A stretch of 64,000 nt of DNA, from contig JAQPZY010001675.1 of the NCBI GenBank assembly GCA_029931535.1, forward strand, positions 6,719,501 to 6,783,500, in the 5' to 3' direction. The position numbers and the translations under genes were made by a program. Below are positions 1 through 11,822 of this stretch, piece by piece. Numbering within the stretch: the first letter of the stretch is position 1; every line of letters begins with the position of its first letter. The DNA comes from Margaritifera margaritifera (lineage: Eukaryota > Mollusca > Bivalvia > Unionida > Margaritiferidae). A model generated the notes under the pieces. That model did no database searches. It saw only the letters and a list, made by a program, of their open reading frames with translations, and was not told where the DNA came from.

Positions 1-1040
1 GAGGGGGTCAAACTTTATTTTTCTCCATGCACTGTAGAGGGAGATGAGGGGGTCTATGCACTGTAGAGGGAGATGAGGGGGTCAAGCTTTATTTTTCTCC
101 ATGTACTGTAGAGGGAGATGAGGGGGTCAAGCTTTATTTTTCTCCATGCACTGTAAAGGGAGACAAGGGGGTCAAGCTTTTTTTTTCTCCATGCACTGTA
201 AAGAGAGATGAGGGGGTCAAGGTTTATTTTTCTCCATGCACTGTAAAGGGAGATGAGGGAGTCAAGGTTTATTTTTCTCCATGCACTGTAAAGGGAGATG
301 AGGGAGTCAAGGTTTATTTTTCTCCATGCACTGTAAAGGGAGATGAGGGGGTCAAGGTTTATTTTTCTCCATGCACTCTAAAGAGAGATGAGGGGATCAA
401 GCTTTATTTTTCTCCATGCACTGTAGAGGGAGATGAGCTGGTCAAACTTTATTTTTCTCCATGCACTGTAAAGGGAGATGAGGGGGTCCATGCACTGTAA
501 AGGGAGATGAGGGGGTCAAGCTTTATTTTTCTCCATGCACTGTAAAGGGAGATGAGGGAGTCAAGCTTTTTTTTCTCCATGCACTGTAAAGGGAGATGAG
601 GGGGTCAAGCTTTATTTTTCTCCATGCACTGTAAAGGGAGATGAGGGGGTCAAGCTTTATTTTTCTCCATGCACTGTAAAGGGAGATGAGGGGTTCAAGC
701 TTTATTTTCTTCCATGTATTGTATAAGGGAGATGAGGGAGTCAAGCTTTATTTTTTTTCATGCACTGTAGAGGGAGATGAGGGGTTCAAGCTTTATTTTC
801 TTCCATGTATTGTATAAGGGAGATGAGGGAGTCAAGCTTTATTTTTCTCCATGCACTGTAGAGGGAGATGAGAGGTTCAAGCTTTATTTTCTTCCATGTA
901 TTGTATAAGGGAGATGAGGGAGTCAAGCTTTATTTTTCTCCATGCACTGTAGAGGGAGATGAGAGGTTCAGGCTTTATTTTCTTCCATGTATTGTATAAG
1001 GGAGATGAGGGAGTCAAGCTTTATTTTGTCATGCACTGAA
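1..1040. repeat. 45-bp minisatellite with a 91-bp higher-order zone
   Basis: About 20 tandem copies of a 45-bp unit (core gtcaagctttatttttctcc then atgcactgtaaagggagat). The array runs off the left edge of the window. From about 692 to 1010 the period doubles: a 46-bp variant carrying ttccatgtattgtata alternates with the standard unit, and the marker ggttca recurs at 692, 783, 874 and 965, exactly 91 bp apart. Because 45 is a multiple of three, one antisense frame stays open for several units (15-residue repeat); I read that as a consequence of the period and not as a gene. The right edge decays into a G run (about 1043-1061). Confidence 0.95.
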
Positions 1041-1415
1041 AGGTGGGGGGGGGGGGGGGGCAAGTTTTCCCCCATGCCATATTCTTATTCATTAAATGGA
1101 CCCGTGAAGTGGGGGGACACAGAATGTTCTGCCAGTTCATTTGCATATCTCTGTCTTTCATACCCATGTTTTGTTCTGAAAAATGTCATTTTCATAGTGA
1201 TTGAAACAAGACTTGTAGAGATATTGTGAAAATTTCATAAAACTTGAATGAAAAATCTGATAGTCAACTTGAATATGAATATGTCACATTATAGTAAATT
1301 CAATCTATTTGCCCTGCTCAGTTGGGCAAGGTTTTGTCCAGCCAACTGATTAGTAACAATTCTTACCTAGCTGGTGATTGATATGGTTAGTGACAGCATG
1401 ATGTTAAACCCTGAT

Positions 1416-1640
1416 ATATACCATCTATACTTGCTTGTAAAGTCAGGTTCAACTGCAAACAACATAGATCCAGATCTGCCATCGCACAGTGCATTGCAGA
1501 TCAGGGTCTGTGTTGTTTGTTCTTCTGTTTAGTCCTAACAAACTGCATAGACCCAGATTTGCAGGTGCATTATGTGATGGCAGATCTGGGTCTGTGCAGT
1601 TTGCAGTTGGATCTGACTTATACACAAGTATATATAGTAA
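1416..1640. mobile_element. Long inverted-repeat MITE, copy 1 (TA-flanked)
   Basis: A roughly 225-bp fold-back unit. The left arm reads inward through caactgcaaacaacatagat and cagatctgccatcgca; the right arm is its inverted counterpart (tgatggcagatctgggtctg, cagtttgcagttggatctga). Ends are versions of ctgtatatatactcgtataa preceded and followed by TA. The same element occurs at 28829-29024 and 32221-32443. It has no coding capacity. The TA at both ends fits a Tc1/mariner-mobilised MITE, which is inference. Confidence 0.75.
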
Positions 1641-1796
1641 TAATAATCATAAAATGAACTGGTTAATGTTCCATTGGAATGATGTTATGCAGTAGTTAAT
1701 CAAAAGATGCCACCCTCAGCTAATGGTTCATTTATTGGATTATCACATAGAGGAGTTAAAACAAACTAAAATTGTCCTTTTTCCCCCCTTTTTCAG

Positions 1797-1903
1797 GTGT
1801 AGCAGTGATAGAAAATATCTTCTTCCTACCAGATCTGACCAACGATTTCAAGGACCAAATATCTGTGATCAAGTCTTCCATGTATAAATGGGCCACTTAC
1901 TAA
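1797..1903 (+). CDS. Probable last coding exon of an unidentified + strand gene (partial)
   Basis: A strong 3' splice acceptor (tttttcccccctttttcag, AG at 1795-1796) is followed by an open frame entered after two bases. It encodes 34 residues beginning VAVIENIFFLPDL and ending SSMYKWATY before TAA at 1901-1903. The peptide has ordinary protein composition with alternating hydrophobic and charged residues; I do not recognise the family. Upstream exons would lie left of the window, beyond the minisatellite. A possible polyadenylation signal AATAAA is at 4118-4123, so the 3' UTR may be long. It could instead be a pseudo-exon, but the acceptor quality and the stop a short way downstream make a genuine terminal exon plausible. 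No homology search was possible. Confidence 0.4.
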
Positions 1904-2296
1904 GGCCCGTAGCTTTACTTGTAAAATTCTATCATTCATTGTATCCTATCATAAAAATGTTGCTTAAATGTTTTAAAAAGTCTGTGATGGGATTATTGTC
2001 AAAGAAATACGGTATCATCTATGAAGCATTTTTTTTGAGGAAGTTTTGTAGTATCTTAGTGTTAAAATTTTCCATAGGTCAATTTCAGTAGTAAGGATTT
2101 TGTTTCCTTGCAGATCTCTCTCACAGACTTGAAACCTGTTTGAAATAGTCTGTCAATCCACTTTTGAAGCATAAAGGATTTACTTTCAGAAGATAAGTGC
2201 CGTTGTTTTCCACATGTTTTGTTATGCATAACTTAAAAGGGGGAATTTTAGCATTTTTTAGAACTTCCTGTTCATAAATTTTTTAAAATTATTTTA
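1904..2296. other. AT-rich stretch, possible 3' UTR of the preceding exon
   Basis: No repeat or reading frame stands out. If the exon ending at 1903 is real, this is the start of its untranslated tail. Confidence 0.3.
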
Positions 2297-3149
2297 TATG
2301 TCTGCCAAAAGGCAGAGTGTATCATGTCATGATGTCCATCCGTCTATCCTTTCATCCATCCATCACCTATTTCATTTCCACACAATAACTCCTCCATATA
2401 ACATTACCAAACTATGTAAATAGAATGAAGAAGCTTATTTATTTTTTTGTCAAAAGGTCAAAGGTCAAGGTCACTGACCAAAAGAAGATTTGTTTCCCCA
2501 CCATAATTAGTTCTGTGCAACAGACCTGGGTCAAACTTTATGTGACGGAAAGAAGAAAAAATGGTGTCTGCACAATAACATTAGTACTACACATACCTGG
2601 ACCAAACTTCATGGATGGCATGCAATTTTAGGATCAAAGGTCAGAGTCACTATGAATGAAAATGAAAAATGGTTTCTGCACACAAATTTCAGTTATTCAC
2701 CATGTACCTTCAACAAAGTTTGTGGATGACTTGTGAAAGAAAGAAAAATGTGTTTTTGCATAATAACTTGTCTGAGACAATGTACCTTGACCAAAGTGTG
2801 TGGAGTGCCTCTGCTTAAGTTAGTAGAGGCCTGTTGATTTGAGGGTCAGAAGTTCATGGTCATTGTGGTTCAAAGAAAAATGGGTTTTGCACAATAACTT
2901 TTGTTCTAGAGTATGTTCCTTGACTAAACTTTGTGGATGGCATGCACTTAGGGTAAGAAAGAAATCTTCAGATTTTGGGATCTAAAGGTCAAATGTCAAG
3001 GTCATGGTTAGTATAAAGGTCAATGTTACTCAGGCACATTGATCAATAATCTGCAGAGTCCATCATGCCCTACTATTACTTCCACAGAGGAGTAAGTATT
3101 AAATGTGGAGCAGGCATACAATGTGCCGTTCATGGTACTCTTGTTTTAG
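2297..3149 (+). mobile_element. Tandem-core element family C (hairpin-ended, non-autonomous)
   Basis: The left end is a short hairpin (ctgccaaaaggcag, 2302-2315) followed by a degenerate roughly 120-140 bp repeat. Recurring words are ggtcaaaggtcaaggtcact, gaaaaatggtttctgcacaataac, and ccttgaccaaactttgtgga followed by tggcatgcactta. The right end is catggtactcttgttttag. The ending ctcttgttt is also found at the 3' ends of family A copies and, inverted, of family B copies. There is no transposase inside; the design resembles bivalve pearl / non-autonomous Helitron elements (inference). Confidence 0.65.
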
Positions 3150-4279
3150 CTTGTCGGAATATTGATGAAAATTGTTGTGTAGTCTTCATAAACTATACCT
3201 TTAATTAAGATTGAAAACTGCTACAATTGGACTCAGAATTTTAAACACGGAGAATTCATAAAATTTATTGACACTTTATTTTTTTCAAAATTAATTGTGA
3301 TCTTCCGATTTCTCCAGTTCACCTTTAAGGAAATAGGTCACACTTATTAGTGCTTGTATATACCAGCCTTAATAATACTAAAATTAATGACGGTTAGTTG
3401 AGTGAATATTGTACCTTGTAAGAAGGGATACGATAACTGAATTGACAAATACTTTGAAAACAGAAGTTAAAGATGTAGAACATGACTGAAAGATGTATCC
3501 TACAAACTGTACCCAATTTATACATGTATTAGAAGAAATATGACTTTCTTTGCATCTGTTATACTATAACAGATGGATAGATCAAATTTAAAAGTACTTT
3601 TCATTGCTGGTTCTTTTACTGTTGCATTATTTGGTGAGGCCAGTGACTACTAGATTTCTTAATCTTGCCAGTTTTAGTCCTTACTCAAAACATAATCTAC
3701 CTCATTAATGGTTTGATGTCAAGAGAGGACTTTTTCCTCTGAATTCTTTTTGCAGCTTGTTGTGAAGAATCTGGATTTGACACAGAATGCCCCTGTAGGG
3801 CAGTCTTAATTGTTGCAGTTTGAATCAGTGTAGTTTATTTTCAATACAACTTCCTTTTGAGTAGAATTTAATGTAGTGTTGCAAAACTCTGTCATTGTTA
3901 TGCAGAGTACATTGTACACAAATATGACATGAAATATATTTGTTGTGTTTGATGTAAGAAATCTCAAAATGATGGCAATCATAATCATGGGAATAATGTT
4001 TTGATATGTCACTAAAAAAGTGTTACACGACACTAATTGTTTAATACTTCCTGCATTGAATATATACCTAAATTGTTACTTGCACTGTGGGTTGAAAATG
4101 CTACCAACATAGGGCAAAATAAAATTGCTGAAGTAACACGTGTCTTGGTCTCTGCACATAGAACACTGTAGTTACAGTTTTTTACCTAGTCTGTAAATAG
4201 TAACAAAAACATGTATTGTTTTGTTAAGCTTGGGTACACTGGTATGTGGTGTATTTAGCTTTGTGTGATGCATCCCAAA
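3150..4279. other. Unassigned AT-rich DNA
   Basis: No repeat family or convincing exon. A splice-acceptor-like ctctgaattctttttgcag precedes 3754, but the following frame is only 17 codons. AATAAA at 4118-4123 could serve the exon ending at 1903. Confidence 0.4.
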
Positions 4280-4632
4280 CTGCAAACAGTGTAGACCCAG
4301 ACCCAATAGCCCTTGACTGTAAACAGTGTAGACCCAGACCCCATAGCCCCTGACTGCAAACAGTGTAGACCCAGACACCATAGCCCCTGACTGAAAACAG
4401 TGTAGACCCAGACCCCATATCCCCTGACCGCAAACAGTGTAGACCTAGACTCCATAGCCCCTGACTGCAGTGTAGACCCAGACCCCATAGCCCCTGACTG
4501 CAAACAGTGTAGACCTAGACCCCATAGCCCCTGACTGCAGTGTAGACCCAGACCCCATAGCCCCTGACTGCAAACAGTGTAGACCCAGACCCCATAGCCC
4601 CTGACTGCAAACAGTGTAGACCCAGACCTCAT
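4280..4632. repeat. 37-bp minisatellite derived from a MITE arm
   Basis: Ten units of ctgcaaacagtgtagaccca plus gaccccatagcccctga, period 37 bp, with two 33-bp units that lost aaca. The motif ctgcaaacagYRTAGACCCAGA is the arm sequence of the long inverted-repeat MITE found at 1416, 28829 and 32221. Overlapping antisense frames are open because the units vary in length; I see no reason to call them genes. Confidence 0.9.
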
Positions 4633-4740
4633 ATTCTCAAAGCTTTTAGAGCATGAAACTAAAGCTGAAGTGCAAAGTCTGAAAACTTTGATGGCATATT
4701 TTAGTAGAATGAAATTAGAATGATAGAACTCTCAGGATCC

Positions 4741-5156
4741 TCTTTTCTCACATTCTTATATGTGTATGATCATGTTTTCTCACATTATTATATGTGTATG
4801 ATCATGTTTTCTCACATTCTTATATGTGTATGATCATGTTTTCTCACATTCTTATATGTGTATGATCATGTTTTCTCACATTCTTATATGTGTATGATCA
4901 TGTTTTCTCACATTCTTATATGTGTATGATCATGTTTTCTCACATTATTATGTGTATGATCATGTTTTCTCACATTATTATATGTGTATGATCATGTTTT
5001 CTCACATTCTTATGTGTATGATCATGTTTTCTCACATTCTTATGTGTATGATCATGTTTTCTCACATTCTTATATGTGTATGATCATGTTTTCTCACATT
5101 CTTATGTGTATGATCATGTTTTCTTACATTATTATATGTGTATGATCATGTTTTCC
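4741..5156. repeat. 32/30-bp minisatellite
   Basis: Thirteen units of ttttctcacattcttatatg plus tgtatgatcatg. Some units are 30 bp through loss of one 'at' in tatatgtg. Very low divergence between units suggests recent expansion. It contains the palindrome atgatcat in each unit. Confidence 0.95.
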
Positions 5157-5519
5157 AGTGTTGAACACTGATGTAGAATATCTCTTTCATGACTTGACTG
5201 TTGTTTTGCATCACATAATGTTAAAATAACATTTTGATTGGCATATAGTCACTTTGACTTGTTTGTATGATATCATGTCTACTATTCGATAGCTTTCAGT
5301 AGTTATCTAAACTATGTGTGTTTTAACCTCATTTCCAAGTTTACACCAAATTTTTCAGTGTAAGCCAAACATTATACCCTCTCTAAAATATGGAAACATT
5401 TTTAATGTATATTTTCTCTTAGTTATGTTTTATCTGTACTAACTTGGCACCATTTTGTTTATAACCTTTGTAGCCAGGAATGTGAGAAAAATAATCCCTC
5501 ATTATTTATTCTTGTCAGA

Positions 5520-5618
5520 TAGGAAAATTCCACCTGAGGGTCATAATTTTGCGTCAGACCTTCGGCTCTTTGCCAAGTGTCTAATGCAACATTCTGATCC
5601 TCAGGTGGAATTTTCCTA
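5520..5618. repeat. Perfect 20-bp inverted repeat with 59-nt loop
   Basis: Arms taggaaaattccacctgagg (5520-5539) and cctcaggtggaattttccta (5599-5618) are perfect reverse complements. The loop includes gaccttcggctctttgcc. It is either a tiny MITE or a structured RNA; no flanking duplication is obvious. Confidence 0.85.
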
Positions 5619-5671
5619 GCCTACACTGATGCATATAACAGATTCTATTAAACTTTGATTACTCTACAAGC

Positions 5672-5872
5672 ATGCCAGATTTCAACTACATAGGTATACA
5701 CCAATCATCAAACCAAATTTCAATTACATAGGTATACACCAATCATCAAACCCGAGTTCATTTAGATAGGTATACACCAATCATCAAACCAGATTTTATT
5801 TACATAGGTATACACCAATCATCAAACCAGATTTCGATCACATAGGTATACACCAATTGTCAAACCAGATTT
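5672..5872. repeat. 38-bp tandem repeat, five copies
   Basis: Unit ataggtatacaccaatcatc plus aaaccagatttcaattac, period 38 bp. The central cataggtatacaccaat is nearly invariant, while the sequence after aaacc varies. Confidence 0.9.
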
Positions 5873-5894
5873 AAATGTTTGAAACTTTTAATTC

Positions 5895-6125
5895 TAGTTC
5901 AAGAATATGGGGTCTAGTTTGCCGTCACATAATGCACCTACAGATCAGTCTCCACACTGTTTGCTTGAAATAATTAGTAGAATGAAAACCATAGACCCTG
6001 ATCTGACAACATGCAACGACACATCTGGGTTTGTTGTTCGCAGTTTAAGACGCTTTTGTACACTGACAGTTACCATAGTCATTATTTATTACCTTATTTT
6101 TTGCAGAATTAATAGTCGTGTGTGA
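5895..6125. mobile_element. Diverged copy of the long inverted-repeat MITE
   Basis: Retains the order tagtttgccgtcacataatg, cagatcagtctccacactgt, catagaccctgatctgacaa and tttgttgttcgcagttt seen in the better copies at 32221 and 28829, but both termini are eroded. Confidence 0.5.
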
Positions 6126-8920
6126 GTATAGTATGTCTTGTTACCCATGATATTATGCAGTGTTTTGAAAATAAATACCCTTGTTTGTGGTTGTGTCTAA
6201 TAGTTATAAAAATCCAGGATATATCATGTTAGTTTTATGATATTAGAATACTTGTTCAAGTCAATTTGGTATTTGTTACAAACAAAAATTTATGTTTTTA
6301 TTTTAGGTGTTACTGATATTCCACAAACTGAGAAATTGTAAATATTGTTTACTAGGTTTCTCAGTTGTCAGAACTGTATTATTATTTTGATGTATGTAAG
6401 CAATAATTACCAAGATGTTAAGAAGTTACATTGATTTTTTTCAGTGTATACCATTTAAAAAAAAAAAAGGCCCTAGTCTTTACTGACAAATGTTGTCATG
6501 ATTGAAGCATGTTTGTTCTAAGGGAGATAATTAAGGTACCACCTATTTCAGCTACAGGCATCATTTTTGCGAATTTGATTACACATACCTTAAAAAGCAA
6601 TTCATTTTATTTCACTTCTTGTCGATCAATATTCCTTGCAAGATCATTATATAACTGCCCAAGGAAATACATGCGACAGAATTGGTTTTAAAGTAAGTGC
6701 ACATTCTTAGAAGCGGTCAGCCAGTGTAAACAAGATAATGTTGCATGGTATGATGTCACAATAAAAAAAGCACCACGTATTGTAAAAATAATGTATACTA
6801 CCCATGCACTGGTAATGGTTAGACCTGATATCTGCTTTTACTCAGTTTAGTTCTTGGCTGCCATTGTGAAAATATGTAGGAATTGATAATTTTTGTTGAA
6901 AAGTTTGTGATGACAACTAAGGTGCAGATCACTTGGCAATCAGGAATGAGCAGACTTTGGTAAAACTAAAGTAGTATTCAGTATTAGAACAATTAATATT
7001 TTATTTAATATCAATAAAGGTGCATTCATGACCACATTGATATACACTTTAATGTAGTGCATTGATGTTAAGCTAAATAATTTTCTGCCAACATTTCAGA
7101 ATTTTGTATTTAATTAATTTTTATTGTATGATACCAGGAATCATTTAATTTTGTTTAATCTAATGAGGGATCATAGTGAGTTATATTCCCAACAGGTGGA
7201 GCCACAGAAAAACCCAGTCCCAATATTTGGTTCCCCTCAGATTTTATTGTTTTAGAAATTATTTTTTTTAGATCTTGTATTATCCCTAAGAATGCATGAT
7301 TCATAATACATGTATCAATCAAAACAAATAATGTCTTTTTTATATTCTGAGGTGAATGAAAAGATATACTACATTAGTACTAGAAGACACTAAAATGACC
7401 ATTTGGCTTCATTTTTAAGTTATTAAAAATAGTAGAATATCTTAATAATATTGGACTCCTTCTATTCAAACTTTAGTGCCAACCTAGTACATATACAAGT
7501 TGAATGCTATTAACTTAATTTTCTTATCCGCAATTTTTTATTAAGGATAGGGAAGTCCTAGATTCCTCCTCTTCTCTCTGGGAGACTGTTCTATATAACC
7601 TGGAATGTGTTGAAGGGCTGTTAAATCAAATCAAATAAAATTTAGTAACAGCATACATGTATAGACTTAATATCAAATTAATAAACCCATTTTAAATAAG
7701 AAGACATAGTCTTCACAATAAAGATAATAATACTGTGATAGTCTTAACCAAAATTATTTTCAAAATCGCAATAAAAGTTATGCCTCCTGTAACAATATAA
7801 AATTCAATAATGAATAAGTAAAAAATCTCTACAAAGTCAACATCTTTTTTTAATTTTAAGTCCTGATGAAATTGCTCATTCTTATGTCAAAATTATATTA
7901 TATACTGTTTGTTCATCTCGTCATAAAATAACTTGTATTTGAACAGGAAACACAAAAGTTATTGGGATCTGAAAAAAAAATTAAAAGTTTCAATATCAAA
8001 ATCTGACAATGCACACATTTAATTTATTCTGAATATTTATAGTATTTAAAAAAAAATCTCTACAATAAAACTAATCATTCATCACATTCTTGCCGTTGGT
8101 CTAGTAGTAAAAAAAATATGAATGCTTGTCTTTTTTTTACATAAAGTATATTTACATGTAAGCAATCACAACTTCTTCATTTGAATAGATTGTAAATAGC
8201 AAACTGTCACTCTATAACTTTTATCAATGTTTGATACATAACAGACAAAGAAACTGTTAAAAAAAAAAACAAAAAAAAAACAAGATTTAAAAAAAAATAT
8301 TTTAAATGAATAGTTTCATGAAAATTAAGTTATGTTTAAAGACCAAATTACCCCACCCATTAAATATCTGAAGAATTTTTTACAACAAATCACTGAATGG
8401 TATGTGGATGATATAATTTTAGGGAAATGCATCTGTTTAAATAATAAATATAGAAAAGAATCACAATGGTAATTATTATGTGCAAATAATGCATATTCCA
8501 TTTATTTTATGCAGATATCAGAATATGTGATTTTCCATTTTCGACAATGATTATGCTTAATATTTGCTTACTGATCGATTAACTCCTTCTTTTACCCAAA
8601 TAATTTAGCTCATTTTTTTAAAACTCTGAGCAACAATAATATCCATAATCCATTTGACTGAGACATTTTTAAAGCAAGATGAAGATGCTATTGATTCTTT
8701 GTTTGTTTGTAGAGCAGGAAGTCAAACCGGAAGTAATGTTGGGCCACTTTGTTCTGTGCTGCCACCTACTGAATTAAAAGGATGGTACTACTGACTACGA
8801 TCCCTCATTGATATCATAGGTTGCAAATACTCGTGTTAGATTATCATTTTAGATCATTGTGTTGCTATGCAGAATCACTTCAATTATAAGGCTTACGGTC
8901 GTTATCTGTGTATAATGTGC
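6126..8920. other. Long AT-rich stretch without recognised features
   Basis: Strongly AT-rich, with many A and T runs. No tandem array, inverted repeat or exon-like frame stood out on either strand. Confidence 0.5.
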
Positions 8921-8924
8921 ATCC

Positions 8925-9300
8925 AGCTGCAGACAGCATAGATCCAGATCATGTAATGCCTTGACAGATCTGGTCTGCCAGTGTATAATGCTTTGACAGA
9001 TCTGGTCTGCCATTGTATAATGCATTGAGAGATATGGTCTGCCATTGTATAATGCCTCGATGGATCTGGTCTGCTGTTGTATAATGTGTTGACAGAGCTG
9101 GTCTCCCATGTATAATGCCTCTACAGATCTGGTCTGCAGTGCATAATGCCTTGACAGATCTGGTCAGCCATTGCATATGCCTTGACAGTTCTGGTCTACA
9201 TTTGCATAATGCTGGTACAGATCTGGTCTGCGCTTGCATAATGCCTTAACAGATCTGGTCTGCTGTTGCATAATGCTGTGACACTCCTGGGTCTGTACTG
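8925..9300. repeat. Degenerate 32-bp tandem array related to MITE arm
   Basis: About eleven units of cagatctggtctgccattgt plus ataatgccttga, period about 32 bp, quite diverged. It is introduced by ctgcagacagcatagatcca and closes with tcctgggtctgtactgttgt, both recognisable MITE-arm words, so this looks like a second independent expansion of the same arm that gave the 37-bp array at 4280. Confidence 0.85.
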
Positions 9301-10030
9301 TTGTGTCTTGTGATACTTTTGAAGTGTGTACACCCTATCAGCCAGCACATTAAGTGATGCCAGATCTGGAAATCATAAATGTTTGAGACTGGGTTTTCAG
9401 TTTCAGCCAATCAAAAGTGACATTTCAAATGTAAAATCATCTGTGATTGGTTGACCAAAAATTCCAAGCTTAAACGCAAGCTGAATTTTTTTTTTTATTT
9501 CTGGGTCAGATCTGTGTCAATCTACTGTTTGCAGTTGAATGTATGGGAAATTTGGTGTTAACCAAGACTGATTTTTAATGTAAGTTCTAGATAAGAAAAT
9601 TCAGAATGTAAAGTAAAAGTATGATCCATCGCTGCTTTACTACGCTGAACTATCCTTCATTATCAACATAGTTTGGCCCTGTGTTGTAATTCTATGTGAT
9701 ACTTGTAAAAAAGATAATTACAATCAAATGATTTCATTGTAATATGTATCAGTGGTGTCTGCCATGTCATACAAATACTAGTGATGTCATTTAATTGTAT
9801 CATGGTAGCAAACACAAAATACCTTTCTTCTGAGTAATCATTTGATTAAAAAAAATCAGGTTTAGACTTAATTCAAATAAATTTACACCTCACATGGACC
9901 CATATTCTCAAAACTTGTTGAGCACAAAAATCTAACTCGAGCTCAAAGTTAAAAGTTTTTATTTTTCTAAACTTGGGCATTATTAAATTTAGCGTCAGAA
10001 CTTTCATCATTTTCTTAACTTTGGTCTCTC
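9301..10030. other. Unassigned DNA with a short dispersed repeat
   Basis: The segment at about 9895-10025 (cccatattctcaaaacttgt onward) resembles 4618-4720, so it is a dispersed repeat of unknown class. Nothing else is recognised. Confidence 0.4.
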
Positions 10031-10268
10031 ACTTAGTTTGGTTTGGTTATGTGTTTTACGCCACAGCAACATAAGTAGGTTATTTAGTGCAGAAGCAAAT
10101 GAAGTAAAGTGCCTTTTGCCCAAGGACACAAAACACTAGTCGAACCAGGCTGATCCAGTGGTAGAATTCAAACCTGCACCATATGTCACAAGTCTGGCAC
10201 TATTTGTCACAAGTCTGGCACCATTTGTCATGAGACTGGCATGCTAACCACTGAGCCACTGCAGCTCC
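10031..10268 (-). mobile_element. tRNA-related SINE, family 1, copy 1
   Basis: Read on the minus strand it starts with an A-box-like tggctcagtggttagca, followed by a B-box-like ggtgcaggtttgaattc, then a body with gtgtccttgggcaaaaggca, and ends in gttgctgtggcgtaaaacac. The accttggg...aaggcactt motif in the body is typical of conserved SINE central domains in molluscs and other metazoans (family knowledge, not tested). A 17-bp duplication (gtcacaagtctggcac) lies between the A and B boxes. Confidence 0.65.
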
Positions 10269-10270
10269 TG

Positions 10271-11443
10271 TCTAGTTGGTGCTAAATATAAATGGTGCGG
10301 ATCTGATGGCCACCATGGCAGCCATCTTCAAAATCTTCTTATTGCTACTCCTGAACAGAAAGTCATGCTGCCATGGAGTTTTCACCAGAAAACTTCTTAT
10401 GATGTCTTGTTGGTCCTAAATGAAAATGGTGCTCCTCGCACATCCAGTATGGTTGCCACTGCTACCATCTTGAGAATCTTGTTATCACTACTCCTTCTGA
10501 ATGGATGGTTATATCAATGTGAGGATTTTCTGGAAAGACTTCTTATGATGTCTATTTGGTCATAAATGAAAATGGTGCAAATCTGACCTCCAATATGGCT
10601 GTCACAATGGCCATCTGGAAAATGTTATTATTGCTACTTCTTCTAGATGGCTGGTCATATCAACATTGTACCTTCACCAGAAGACTTTTTTATGATGTTT
10701 AGTTGGTCCTAAATGGAAATGGTGCACATCTGATATCCAGTAAGGCCACCATGGTAGCCATCTTGAAAATCTTGTTGTTACTTCTCCAAAACAGAAAGTC
10801 ATATTAACAATGAGTTTTCACCAGAAGACTTCTCATAATGTCTTATTGGTCCTACATGAAAATGGTGCTGATCTGACATCCAATATGAAAATCTTGAAAA
10901 ATCTGGTTATCCCTACCCTTAAATGGAAAGTCATTTTGACATGGGGTTTTCATTAGAAGAGTTCTTATGGCATCTAGTTGGTGCTAAATGAAAATTATGC
11001 AAATTAACCATCTTCAAAATATTATCTCTACTCCTCCCAAATGGATGGCTATATCAACATGGGGTTTTCACCAGGTAGACTTCTTATGATACCTAGTTAG
11101 TCCTGAATGAAAATGGTACCAATCATACATGCAGTATGGCTGCCATGATGGTTGTGTTGAAAATCTTGCTGTTGTTTTTCCCCCTGACTGGATGGTCATA
11201 TTGACATGAGTGTTTCACCAAAAGACTTCTAATGATTTCTTTTGGACCGGTATAAAAATGGTGCCAATCATAATTCCAATATGTCCACCAAAGCAGCTAC
11301 TTTGAAAATCTTGTTGTCACTGAAGAATATCAGAGATGGCTTCAACACTCAGTAGTTAAAGGAAGAAATGATGGTCTTATCTTGAATTCCTGGAAATTCT
11401 TTTCACACAGTAGAGCATCAATCCCTTTGAGGGACTCTTGTTT
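10271..11443 (+). mobile_element. Tandem-core element family A, copy 1 (5' truncated)
   Basis: About eight degenerate 146-bp units. Each has a block gccatcttgaaaatcttgtt, then tactcctcctgaatgga, catggggttttcaccagaag, cttcttatgatgtctagttg, and gtcctaaatgaaaatggtgc. The 3' end is a closing segment (gaatatcagagatggcttca, ttcctggaaattcttttc) and a hairpin ccctttgaggg followed by actcttgttt. The 5' terminal hairpin seen in copies 2 and 3 is missing and the unit abuts the SINE directly. No transposase is present. Confidence 0.8.
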
Positions 11444-11822
11444 AAATCAAGTAATGGGCACAAAATCAAACTGATTTGTATGTCAAAATCCAAAATTATC
11501 TGTATTTTATACACAATATATGGGCAACTGTTCTACTGATTACCTTTAAGGGTTATTATTATAATGTTATTTTGTATCCATTTACATCACAGATTAACCT
11601 CATCACACATGTATTTCATGCTTTGCATGATGAATAAAAATTGCCAAAATCACAAGATTTTTGTGTCATTCTTATCACCATGCCATGTATATAGTATTTA
11701 AAGTTTAAATGTATATAGAATCTACTGTAAATTGCATATATTTTGTAACAGATTTCTCATGTAAAGCTAGGAATCTCAAAGGCAAATTAAAATCTCATGT
11801 AGTTATTAATTCAAGGAATTTT
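11444..11822. other. Spacer, AT-rich
   Basis: No recognised feature between the family A and family B elements. Confidence 0.4.

Noticed and set aside
3754..3807. Possible terminal exon after ttctttttgcag
   Set aside because: Only 17 codons, no supporting exon nearby, and no way to fix the phase.
4172..4632. Three overlapping antisense frames with GLWGLGLHCLQS-type repeats
   Set aside because: Translation of the 37-bp minisatellite; frames shift with unit length changes.
8925..9540. CRISPR-like array
   Set aside because: Units are contiguous tandem repeats without unique spacers, in a eukaryotic genome.
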